DNA from: Desulfobacteraceae bacterium
GTDB taxonomy: Bacteria > Desulfobacterota > Desulfobacteria > Desulfobacterales > Desulfobacteraceae
Reading direction: 5' to 3'
NCBI GenBank assembly: GCA_016743945.1
Contig: JADGFI010000002.1
Span: 142,923 to 206,922 of the forward strand
DNA length: 64,000 nucleotides
Part shown: piece after piece, positions 36,183-44,513 of the stretch
How positions within the stretch are numbered: position 1 is the first letter of the stretch
How the letters are laid out: every line of letters starts with the position of its first letter
Position numbers and translations under genes: made by a program
Notes under the pieces: generated by a model
Database searches by the model: none
What the model was told of the DNA's origin: nothing
The model's input: only the letters and a program-made list of their open reading frames with translations

Positions 36183-36200
36183 TATGAAATCTCCCGTCAA

Positions 36201-36527
36201 AAAATTTTAATTTATCTCATTTACCATAAGACAACAAAAAAGAAAACAATACCATTTGGAGAACACAAAAACATCAGTTGGCAACCGTCGAGCCACAGCG
36301 TTCAGAGTGAAGGATTCTTACAGACGACAGACTATGCTGTGTTAAAAGCTGTGGGCTTATTGCTCGGGGTTAACAACACTTTAATTTGGTAAAGATATCG
36401 GGTATAGTTGATCATTTTTTTTAAATGATATGAAAGATTGACTGGCGTTCTTGTTCAAGATATAACTTGTGGCCCAAGATCCCCTGGATCAAAATATTTA
36501 TACACTTTTAAAAAAAAGGAGTTTAAA
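36201..36527. other. 327-bp intergenic region before the TRAP operon
   Basis: I see no gene here. A short inverted repeat ATCATTT / AAATGAT (about 36411-36428) and a strong AAAGGAG before the TAXI gene are the only marks. The region must hold the promoter of the TRAP operon and of the small membrane protein on the other strand. Confidence 0.5.
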
Positions 36528-37496
36528 ATGAAACATTTAAAATTCAAGGTCTCTATTTTGATCCCAATGATTGGGATCTTTTTTTTGATCTGGTCCCAAG
36601 CCCTGTGTGCCCAGACACGGGTCACCTATAAATCTGCAAAATCCTCATCTTCCTATTATCAAATGGCGGTTCAAATCGCTGAAGCCATTAAAAAAGGTTC
36701 CCAGAGTCAAATCATTTTAACGATTGAGGAAAGTCAGGGGTCTGTACAAAATGTTAAGGAAGTGGCCAAACGAAAGGGAAACTATGTATTTACGACCCCC
36801 CCATCCCTCGTAAAGATGGCCATGGCAGGGAAAAAGATGTTCGCGGACAAGAGCCCCAATTATCAAAATATTCGGTCTTTATTTGTTATTCCGTCATTGA
36901 CCATGCACTTTGTGGTTCGGGAAAAATCAGGCATCAAAACATTTGCGGATCTGGAAGGCAAAACCATATTGATTGGAAAAGGCAGTTTCGGTGCCAGGGA
37001 AGCCAAAAAATATATTGATATGTTCGGACTTGCCAATAGGGTGAAACTGGTGGATACGGAAATAAATAATGCCGTACCCGCACTGAAAAACGGACAAATT
37101 GATGGATTTGCCACAGCAGGATCCTATCCTGCACCCAATATAATTGAAGCTTCGGCCAGTTCAAAGATAAGGCTCCTGGGATTTTCAGATGAACAAATCA
37201 AACAAAGCAAAAGAACAAAATTAACCATTCCCGCAAATACCTATTCCGGTGTAACGCAGGACACCGATACCATGTCCCTTTCTGTGGGGGCGTATACAAC
37301 CACTTCCATGGACAATGAGACCGCCTATCAAATTGTTAAAACCTTCTGGGATCAAAAACAGGGGATGGCTAAATCCAATTTATGGTGGGATGCCGTTCGA
37401 ATAGAAAACTTAGATAAGCTTGAGACAAAGCTGCATCCCGGCGCGCTCAGATATTATGGAGAACGAGGTGTAATTGTTCCGGATAATATGAAATAG
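36528..37496 (+). CDS. TAXI family TRAP transporter solute-binding subunit
   Basis: The 322-aa protein is secreted by a signal peptide (MKHLKFKVSILIPMIGIFFL then cleavage after ALCA, about residue 31). The mature part has the TAXI pattern: YKSAKSSSSYYQMAVQIAEAI near the N-terminus, SLFVIPSLTMHFVVR, FADLEGKTILIGKGSFGAREA, and IDGFATAGSYPAPNIIE. It would capture an organic acid or amino acid in the periplasm for the fused permease encoded next. ATG at 36528 is chosen for its AAAAGGAG; the frame is open 30 codons further upstream without support. Confidence 0.92.
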   Translation: MKHLKFKVSILIPMIGIFFLIWSQALCAQTRVTYKSAKSSSSYYQMAVQIAEAIKKGSQSQIILTIEESQGSVQNVKEVAKRKGNYVFTTPPSLVKMAMAGKKMFADKSPNYQNIRSLFVIPSLTMHFVVREKSGIKTFADLEGKTILIGKGSFGAREAKKYIDMFGLANRVKLVDTEINNAVPALKNGQIDGFATAGSYPAPNIIEASASSKIRLLGFSDEQIKQSKRTKLTIPANTYSGVTQDTDTMSLSVGAYTTTSMDNETAYQIVKTFWDQKQGMAKSNLWWDAVRIENLDKLETKLHPGALRYYGERGVIVPDNMK

Positions 37497-37524
37497 GGGT
37501 TCGCCTAACCAGGAGTTTAAAATT

Positions 37525-39297
37525 ATGGGTTCCATTGCTGCATCCGCACTTGCCACAGCAAGTGTGGTTTTCCATATATATTTAATATTCACGGGGCTGC
37601 TGCCCAATTTGATTACCCGCCCCCTTCATCTGGCCCTGGCTCTTCCCTGGGTCTTTGTGATCGGAAACAATGACAGGGGAATTCGTAAATGGATCGGATA
37701 CGCCCTTTGCGCCATCGGGTTGTTTGGGTGTTTTTTCATTGCCTTTTATCGGGACAAATTGGGAGATCAATATGGATCCATTGAAGGGACCGGTCAGCTG
37801 CTTATGGCAATCGGACTCATTCTGGTCATTTTGGAGATGGCAAGAAGGGCCATCAAACTGGCCCTGCCCACCGTTGCGGTTGTTGCCCTGGCCTATGGTT
37901 TTTTAGGTCAGTACATACCCGGTGAGTTTGGTCATTCCGGAATTCCAATGGACTCTTTTTTAGGGACCCTTGTGGTAGCCGAGGGCGGCATCTGGGGCCA
38001 GCTCACAGGCGTTTCTGTCAATGTGGTGGCGGTTTTTGTCATACTGGGAGCATTTGTCGGTGCCGGAGAAGGCGGTGATGCCTTCATGGCCCTGGCAACA
38101 AAGGTTGCCGGTCGATATCGCGCAGGTGCTGCAAAAGTCTCGGTTATCTCTTCTGCTTTTTTCGGGTCCATCTCAGGGTCTGCATCTGCCAATGTTGCTT
38201 CAACCGGTGCCATCACCATACCGGCCATGAAACGCCTGGGCTATCCGGCAGATTTTGCTGCAGCAGTTGAGGCGGTTGCCTCCAGTGGCGGCCAGATAAT
38301 GCCGCCGCTAATGGGTGCCGGGGCGTTTATCATGGCAGAACTTCTTCGGACAAACTATTCAAATATCATGGCCATGGCTATTTTGCCGGCGGTTCTCTTT
38401 TTCTTTGCGGCCTGGACAGGGGTGGATATTTTTGCCAAAAAATACAATTTAACAGCAATGAATCCTTCCGACATCCCGGATACAAAACGTGTTCTGCGCC
38501 TGGCCCCGTTTTTTTGCCTGCCTTTTGCAACCTTGCTTGGGATTTTATTTTTTACGGATTATACCCCTCAATTTGCATCCGGGGCTGCCATTTTTGTATC
38601 CGCCGCCCTGCTTGTCACCAATATCCGGTATGAGTTTTGTTACCGGGACCTGCTGCCCCGACTATTAAAGGCCTGTGTGACCTCGGCCCGTCAAATTGCC
38701 ATCATCGCTTCCATTATCATCTGTGCCGGTTTGATCATAGGTGTTTTAAATATGACCGGCCTCGGGGTTAAGATAACCTCCATGATTTTAAGTTTTTCCA
38801 ATGGCAATCTGTGGATTGCCCTTGTTCTAACGGCGTTTGCCTGCCTTATTCTGGGGATGGAAGTGCCTACAACGGCCGCCTACGTCATCTGCATTTCAGT
38901 GGCCGGACCCGCACTCCAGGAACTGGGGCTGCCCGATGTTTATGCCCATTTGTTTGTGTTCTGGTTTGCGCTTTTATCCACCATAACCCCTCCTGTTTGC
39001 GGCACTGTTTTTATTGCAGCGGGCATGGCAGATGCGCCGTGGATTCCCGTGGCCGGTCATTCCATGAAACTTGGGTTTGGTCTTTATCTGATTCCCATGG
39101 CATTTATCGCAAACCCTGCGCTGATCCAAACCATTGATCATCCTCTGCTGGCCATGGCTGCCTTTTTGAAAATAGGTCTTGGGCTCTGGTTGATGAGTCA
39201 AGGCATTATCGGTGGGCGATTGTCAAAATGGATGCAGATCCCTTTCACTCTCCTGGGGCTGATCATCATATTTGCCTATGGAATCGGCAATGTTTAA
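37525..39297 (+). CDS. TRAP transporter fused permease (DctQM-type, 4TM-12TM)
   Basis: The 590-aa integral membrane protein fuses the small (DctQ-like) and large (DctM-like) permease subunits, as is normal for TAXI systems. The DctM part has GSISGSASANVASTGAITIPAM (residues about 213-234), SGGQIMPPLMGAGAFIMAE, GMEVPTTAAYVI and STITPPVCGTVFIAAGMA, all typical. It imports the ligand of the preceding binding protein using an ion gradient. Its 3' end overlaps the DUF362 gene. Confidence 0.94.
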   Translation: MGSIAASALATASVVFHIYLIFTGLLPNLITRPLHLALALPWVFVIGNNDRGIRKWIGYALCAIGLFGCFFIAFYRDKLGDQYGSIEGTGQLLMAIGLILVILEMARRAIKLALPTVAVVALAYGFLGQYIPGEFGHSGIPMDSFLGTLVVAEGGIWGQLTGVSVNVVAVFVILGAFVGAGEGGDAFMALATKVAGRYRAGAAKVSVISSAFFGSISGSASANVASTGAITIPAMKRLGYPADFAAAVEAVASSGGQIMPPLMGAGAFIMAELLRTNYSNIMAMAILPAVLFFFAAWTGVDIFAKKYNLTAMNPSDIPDTKRVLRLAPFFCLPFATLLGILFFTDYTPQFASGAAIFVSAALLVTNIRYEFCYRDLLPRLLKACVTSARQIAIIASIIICAGLIIGVLNMTGLGVKITSMILSFSNGNLWIALVLTAFACLILGMEVPTTAAYVICISVAGPALQELGLPDVYAHLFVFWFALLSTITPPVCGTVFIAAGMADAPWIPVAGHSMKLGFGLYLIPMAFIANPALIQTIDHPLLAMAAFLKIGLGLWLMSQGIIGGRLSKWMQIPFTLLGLIIIFAYGIGNV

Positions 39298-40483
39298 TAT
39301 CTTGGGCAAGAATCCATTTGTAACCGGGAAAGAGGGTCCCAGGGTATATGTAACCCAGGGGCCTGATGCCTATGACAATACCCAAAGAGCCCTTGGGTCC
39401 CTGGATCTATCCGGTTTAAAGGGCGCAAGAATTTTGTTAAAACCCAATATCGGCAGACCCTCCCCCCCCGGGGCCGGGGTGACCACCAATCCCCAGGTCA
39501 TTGCTGCGGCCATTGATGTTTTTGTCCAGGCCGGCGCCAGGGTGGCCATTGGCGAAAGTCCCATCGTGGGGGTAAATCTTGAAGAGGCCTATGACATCTG
39601 CGGGGTCACAAAAATTGCCCGGGCAAGAAATTGTCCATTAATCGACATGGACAAACGCCCCTTTGTGGAAAGACCTGTTCCAAAGGGCAAGGTGATAGAA
39701 AGCCTGCAGGTCTGTGCTGATGTGGACGATTTTGATGTGATTGTCTCCATGCCGGTCATGAAAATGCATATGCATACCCATGTGACATTGTCCATCAAGA
39801 ATATGAAGGGCTGTTTATGGCGGCGCAGCAAAGTCAAACTGCATATGCTGCCCCCCCTGGAAGGGGATGAGAATAAACCCATCAACATTGCCATTGCCGA
39901 TATGTCCAGTGTCCTGCGTCCGCATCTGGCAATTATTGATGGTTCCGTGGGCATGGAGGGACTTGGCCCCAGTGCCGGAAAGGCCAAAAAATTAGATGTC
40001 ATCGTCGTTGGGGCGGATCCCTTTGCCGCCGATAGTGTGGCCTGCCAGTTAATGGGGACCTGTGCCGAAGATACCCCGCATCTTGCCATTGCCGGGGAAC
40101 GGGGATATGGGGTTATTGATATGGATGCCATCAAAATTGCCCCTCCCCATTGGCAGGACTGGACAAAGCCCTTTGATCGGCCACCCAATAATCTGGAAAT
40201 CGAATTTCCCCATATCAAGGTGCTGGATAAAAATTCCTGCAGTGCCTGTCAATCAACCCTGCTCTTGTTTCTAAAAAAATATGCCCGGCAGGTTTTGGAT
40301 TATTATCCAGACCAGGATCCGGTCCATATTGCCATTGGAAAAGGCCACGATCAAATTCCTGACAACACCTTGTGTATTGGCAATTGCCTGTTAAAACAAA
40401 AAGACCGGGGAAAAAATTTTGTACCGGGGTGTCCGCCGGTGACAAGTGAAATTTTAAAAAAGCTTTTCCCCCATGGGACATGA
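39278..40483 (+). CDS. DUF362 domain-containing protein
   Basis: The roughly 401-aa protein matches DUF362: ILLKPNIGRPSPPGAGVTTNP, GARVAIGESPIVG, VIVSMPVMKMHMHTHVTLSIKNMKGCLWRR and ADPFAADSVACQLMG. The C-terminal third has clustered cysteines (NSCSACQS, then CIGNC and GCPP) that may bind an Fe-S cluster. The function is unknown. The start lies inside the permease gene: ATG at 39278 or 39290, with a TTG at 39272 also in frame. The overlap suggests it works with the transported compound. Confidence 0.82.
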   Translation: MESAMFNILGKNPFVTGKEGPRVYVTQGPDAYDNTQRALGSLDLSGLKGARILLKPNIGRPSPPGAGVTTNPQVIAAAIDVFVQAGARVAIGESPIVGVNLEEAYDICGVTKIARARNCPLIDMDKRPFVERPVPKGKVIESLQVCADVDDFDVIVSMPVMKMHMHTHVTLSIKNMKGCLWRRSKVKLHMLPPLEGDENKPINIAIADMSSVLRPHLAIIDGSVGMEGLGPSAGKAKKLDVIVVGADPFAADSVACQLMGTCAEDTPHLAIAGERGYGVIDMDAIKIAPPHWQDWTKPFDRPPNNLEIEFPHIKVLDKNSCSACQSTLLLFLKKYARQVLDYYPDQDPVHIAIGKGHDQIPDNTLCIGNCLLKQKDRGKNFVPGCPPVTSEILKKLFPHGT

Positions 40484-40501
40484 AGACCCCCCCTGTATAA
40501 T

Positions 40502-41785
40502 CTAAATCAATTGTTTTGCAACCTCATTTGGGGTCAAGTCCATATCAATCCTGCCAGGGGTAAGATCCTGAATTTTGGTGGGCAAGCCAAGGATGGACAG
40601 GGTTTCAATAAAGGGATCCGGATCAAGTTCCTCCACATTGGCCATGGTTTTAGGATCCCACACCCCTTTGGTGATCAGCATTGCTGCCGCAACAGGCGGA
40701 ACGCCGGCAGTATAGCTGATGGCCTGTGACCCCACTTCGTCATAGCAGGCCTTATGATCACAGGTATTATAAATAAATAGTTGTCTAGGAAACCCATCTT
40801 TGATTCCCTGCACCAGATTTCCGATACAGGTATTGCCGGTATAATTGGGGGCCAGGGTTTGGGGATCCGGCAAAACAGCTTTCAATACCTTAAGGGGAAT
40901 CACTTCTTGCCCCTCAGCTGTTGTTACGGGCAAATGGGACAGCATGCCGATCTTGTCCAAAATGGTAAAAACATTAATATAATGCTCACTAAACCCCATC
41001 CAGAAACGAATACTTCTGGCCTTGATATTTTTGCTCAGGGAATGCAGTTCATCATGACCGTTCATGTAAATAGGTTGCTGCCCCACCAGGGGAAAATCAT
41101 AGACACGCCGAACCGCATGCATGGGATAGCATTGCCACTTTCGGTCTATCCAGGTCCAAACCTTTACAAACTCTCTAAAATTAATCTCAGGATCAAAATT
41201 TGTTGCAAAATATTTGCCGTGGTCACCGGTATTCACGTCCATAATATCGATGGTATCAATGGTATCAAAATGATGCTTAACCGAAAGCGCACAATAGGCA
41301 TTGACAACTCCGGGGTCAAAACCGACTCCCAAAATTGCCGTCAGCCCCTTTTCTTGAAACCTGCCTTTATGCTTCCATTCGTAATTGGCATACCAGGGAG
41401 GATCCTCACAAACCTTATCGGGATCTTCATAGATGGCCGTATCTAAATAAACAGAACCCGTCTCAAGACAGGCTTCCATCACCGCTAAATTAAGAAAGGC
41501 CACGCCTAAATTTAAAACGATTTGGGAACCGGTCTGTTGGATCAGACGAACCGTAGCCGCTACATCCAGTGCATCTAACTGATGGGCAATAATTGTTTTT
41601 GTTTTATCCTTTATACTATTTTTTTGATGAATACTTGCAATAATGGCATCGCATTTTTCTTTCGTCCGAGATGCAATATAAATATTTCCCAGAACATCAT
41701 TATTCTGGGCACACTTATGGGCCGCAACATGTGCGACCCCACCGGCACCAATAATCAAAACATTTTTTCTTATCACTCTAATCAC
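40502..41785 (-). CDS. Carboxynorspermidine/carboxyspermidine dehydrogenase (saccharopine dehydrogenase-like)
   Basis: The 427-aa NAD(P)-dependent enzyme condenses aspartate semialdehyde with a diamine to give carboxy(nor)spermidine. It has a Rossmann motif VLIIGAGGVAHVAAHKCA at the N-terminus, the LNLGVAFLNLAVMEACLETG stretch, and GVGFDPGVVNAY, as in the CASDH branch of saccharopine dehydrogenases. The gene follows the decarboxylase by 24 bp on the same strand, which fixes the pathway. The start is GTG at 41785 or GTG at 41776; the second has better spacing from AAGG. Confidence 0.93.
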   Translation of the reverse strand: MIRVIRKNVLIIGAGGVAHVAAHKCAQNNDVLGNIYIASRTKEKCDAIIASIHQKNSIKDKTKTIIAHQLDALDVAATVRLIQQTGSQIVLNLGVAFLNLAVMEACLETGSVYLDTAIYEDPDKVCEDPPWYANYEWKHKGRFQEKGLTAILGVGFDPGVVNAYCALSVKHHFDTIDTIDIMDVNTGDHGKYFATNFDPEINFREFVKVWTWIDRKWQCYPMHAVRRVYDFPLVGQQPIYMNGHDELHSLSKNIKARSIRFWMGFSEHYINVFTILDKIGMLSHLPVTTAEGQEVIPLKVLKAVLPDPQTLAPNYTGNTCIGNLVQGIKDGFPRQLFIYNTCDHKACYDEVGSQAISYTAGVPPVAAAMLITKGVWDPKTMANVEELDPDPFIETLSILGLPTKIQDLTPGRIDMDLTPNEVAKQLI

Positions 41786-41809
41786 CTTGTTGTGTTATGA
41801 ACAATTGTT

Positions 41810-42937
41810 TTATGAAAGATTATTCAAAAAATCATTATAGTCAAACTCTCTAACCAACTCCATTGTCCCATCCAACCGCCCCACGACGATGGACGGCATG
41901 GGCAGCCCGTTAAACCAGTTTTTCTTGACCATTGTATACCCTGCTGCATCGGCAATTTTTAGGGTGTCTCCAATTTTTAAAGGGGTTGAAGACCGGTATT
42001 CGCCGAACACATCGCCGGCCAGACAGGATCTGCCGGCAATAATATATTCATGTTTTCCGGTGCCACTTTTTTCAATCTGCGCCTTTAACCTGTAAATCAG
42101 CAGATCCAGCATATGCGCTTCTAGGGAAGCATCCACAATGGCAATATCTTTTTCATTGTGGACGATATCTAAAACACTGGTAACCAACTTTGCAGTCTTT
42201 GTGATAACAGACTCCCCGGGTTCCAGATAAATCTGGATATCAAATTGTTCCCCAAACCCTTTGATGACCTTACTAAACCTTTCGACCGGATAATTTTTCC
42301 GGGTAAAAAACAGGCCGCCGCCCAAACTCATCCAGGAAAGCTTGTGTAAAATATCCCCATATTTTTGCGCCAGCAGATCCAGTGCGTGGGAAAAGGCATC
42401 AAAATTGTCATTGTCACAGTTAAAATGGACCATGATACCGCTGAGTTTATCCAATACCGGTAAAATTTGCCGGGTATCAACCACCCCCAACCGAGAATAG
42501 CGTCGCGCCGGATCCGCCAAGTCGTAATTGGAATAACTCATACCGGGATTTACCCTCAACCCAAGGGGATGCCCTTTCACCATTTCATAATAATGCTCTA
42601 GCTGAGCCACAGAATTAAAAATGATTTTATCGGCAAAACCCGTGAGGGCGCAAATCTCATGGGGAGCATAGGCCACGCTGTATGCATGCACCTCTTTACC
42701 GAATTTTTCATGCCCCAGACGCGCCTCATAGAGAGAGCTGCTGGTCGTGCCATCCAGATAGCCTTTCATCAAATCAAACACAGACCAGGTGGAAAAACAT
42801 TTCAGGGCCAAAACAACCTTTGCACCCGAAGCCGCCTTTATCTGACCAATGATTTTCAAATTTTTTAATATTTTTTTCTCATCTATTAAGTAATAGGGCG
42901 TTTTCATTTTGGATAAATCTTTTTTTGCCTTAAACAT
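41810..42937 (-). CDS. nspC: Carboxynorspermidine decarboxylase
   Basis: This 375-aa PLP enzyme of the alanine racemase fold removes the carboxyl group to give spermidine or norspermidine. The N-terminal barrel motif KTPYYLIDEKKILKNL leads to LALKCFSTW with the PLP lysine at K46; EARLGHEKFGKEVH, the HFNCDNDNFDA segment, LEPGESVITKTAKL and the GRSCLAGDVFGEY loop match NspC. It makes the alternative, S-adenosylmethionine-independent polyamine route with the next gene. ATG at 42937 is listed; M11 (42907) is an alternative. Confidence 0.95.
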   Translation of the reverse strand: MFKAKKDLSKMKTPYYLIDEKKILKNLKIIGQIKAASGAKVVLALKCFSTWSVFDLMKGYLDGTTSSSLYEARLGHEKFGKEVHAYSVAYAPHEICALTGFADKIIFNSVAQLEHYYEMVKGHPLGLRVNPGMSYSNYDLADPARRYSRLGVVDTRQILPVLDKLSGIMVHFNCDNDNFDAFSHALDLLAQKYGDILHKLSWMSLGGGLFFTRKNYPVERFSKVIKGFGEQFDIQIYLEPGESVITKTAKLVTSVLDIVHNEKDIAIVDASLEAHMLDLLIYRLKAQIEKSGTGKHEYIIAGRSCLAGDVFGEYRSSTPLKIGDTLKIADAAGYTMVKKNWFNGLPMPSIVVGRLDGTMELVREFDYNDFLNNLS

Positions 42938-43473
42938 TTGTTGCAGGTTGCAGACTCCTAAAAAACAGATTATAAAATAATCAGCAGGTTAATATATAAT
43001 GAAGAGATAGAGATGCGCAAAGGAACCCGGATTGAAACCATCAGACAGCCACAAGACCATCCGAACATTTATTGCCAGCCTCTGACCTAAAAATATTAGT
43101 CTTTTTCTCGGCAAAATTCAAGGCAAAATCAGAGAGAACTGCGTCAAAGCGTCATGGAACAGGACATCCTCAAATGCACCTGACCTTACTCTTTATCAGG
43201 GATACCGCAAAAAAAAATGTTAAGAAAATTTTTGGGTAGCCCACCAGATTAAACAAATTGGGCTTAGGAGAAAAAAAGTTGAAAAAGGCGACAGCACTGG
43301 GGTAAAACCCTGGTAAATTTTAAAATTTTCCTTGAGTATCTTCACAATTAATTCTATAAGATATTTTGAATTTTGTTTAAGAATTTTTGATGATTTCCCT
43401 GTGTGGCGTCATCTTATTGTACCCGTTGTATTAAAATAACAACAAACGACAACAACAACATTTAGGAGGTTTT
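42938..43473. other. 536-bp divergent intergenic region with a ppaC promoter
   Basis: No gene is visible in the left 380 bp. At the right, TTGAGT (43332-43337), a 17-bp spacer and TATAAG (43355-43360) form a good sigma-70 promoter reading toward the pyrophosphatase gene. The resulting leader of about 105 nt ends in an unusually A/C-rich, unstructured stretch (about 43433-43463, repeated CAA) and then AGGAGG. Confidence 0.6.
43332..43360 (+). promoter_or_regulatory. Sigma-70 promoter of ppaC
   Basis: The -35 TTGAGT and -10 TATAAG are separated by exactly 17 bp, upstream of ppaC on the same strand. Five of six consensus bases match in each hexamer. Confidence 0.65.
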
Positions 43474-44394
43474 ATGTCAACTTTGGTATTTGGTCACAAA
43501 AACCCAGATACAGACTCAGTTTGTGCTGCTATTGCACTGGCTGATCTTAAGAAAAAACTTGGTGAAGATATTGCACCTGCAATGCAGGGCGCACTCAATC
43601 CGGAATCTACCTTTGTACTTGAAAAATTTGGTGTAGCTGCCCCTGAAGTCGTTACTGCCTATGCCGGCAAAGATGTATATCTTGTGGATCATTCAGACCT
43701 AAGCCAGAGCCCGGACGATCTGGGTGAAGCAAATATTCTTGGCATTGTAGACCATCACAAACTGGGTGATGTAACTACAGGTCAGCCTCTTGAATGCTGG
43801 ATATGGCCTGTTGGCTGTACCTGTACTGTTGTGGCTTCCATGTACAAATACTTTGGTATTGAAATTCCAAAAGATATTGCCGGCATCATGCTCTGCGCTA
43901 TTCTTTCCGATACTGTTATCTTCAAATCTGCCACTTGTACTGATTCTGACAAAAAAGTGTGTGCTGAGTTGTCTGAAATCTGTGGTGAGAGTGATCTGGA
44001 TGCCCTTGGTATTGAAATGTTCAAAGTTAAATCAGCGGTTGAGGGTACCCCCATCCGTGAACTGGTTTTCCGTGATTACAAAGATTTTAACATGAATGGA
44101 AAAGGCGTTGGCTGCGGTCAACTTGAGCTGGTCGATCTTTCCATTGTTGACGGTATCAAAGCCGATCTTGAAAAAGACATTGTCGCCCTGAAAGCGGAAA
44201 AAGGCCATCACTCTGTACTTTTGATGCTGACCGACATCATGAAGGAAGGCACCGAGCTTCTCGTTGCAACCGATGACGAAGCGGTTATTGAAAAAGCCTT
44301 CGGCGTTAAACCTGTTGATGGTAAAGCGTGGCTTCCCGGTATCATGAGCCGTAAAAAACAGATCATTCCCTTTCTTGAAAAAGAATTGGGGTAA
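43474..44394 (+). CDS. ppaC: Manganese-dependent inorganic pyrophosphatase (DHH family)
   Basis: The 306-aa family II pyrophosphatase hydrolyses PPi, a product of sulfate activation among other reactions. Metal ligands are seen in FGHKNPDTDSVCAAIA (H7, D11, D13 region), VDHSD (about 71-75), the DHH motif in IVDHHKLGD, and SDTVIFKSAT. The C-terminal DHHA2 domain ends in PGIMSRKKQIIPFLEKELG. The strong TTAGGAGGTTTT ribosome-binding site, clear promoter and terminator indicate a well-expressed single gene. Confidence 0.97.
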   Translation: MSTLVFGHKNPDTDSVCAAIALADLKKKLGEDIAPAMQGALNPESTFVLEKFGVAAPEVVTAYAGKDVYLVDHSDLSQSPDDLGEANILGIVDHHKLGDVTTGQPLECWIWPVGCTCTVVASMYKYFGIEIPKDIAGIMLCAILSDTVIFKSATCTDSDKKVCAELSEICGESDLDALGIEMFKVKSAVEGTPIRELVFRDYKDFNMNGKGVGCGQLELVDLSIVDGIKADLEKDIVALKAEKGHHSVLLMLTDIMKEGTELLVATDDEAVIEKAFGVKPVDGKAWLPGIMSRKKQIIPFLEKELG

Positions 44395-44435
44395 TGGTTG
44401 TTTAAACCACGCTAGTTAATATAGTGAAAAACCGC

Positions 44436-44471
44436 AAAGGGGCTGGAAAAATTTTTTCCAGCCCCTTTTTA
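44436..44471 (+). terminator. Rho-independent terminator after ppaC
   Basis: AAAGGGGCTGGAAAAA and its complement TTTTTCCAGCCCCTTT form a long stem with almost no loop, followed by T residues. Because it is symmetric it could also stop the hybrid kinase transcript arriving from the opposite side. Confidence 0.88.
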
Positions 44472-44513
44472 TTTCTTTTATCAGATTTATTTCTTTTATC
44501 AGGCCTTTTTTTA

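Noticed and set aside
43013..43090. A 25-codon frame in the nspC-ppaC intergenic region.
   Set aside because: There is no ribosome-binding site and no recognisable similarity; expected by chance.
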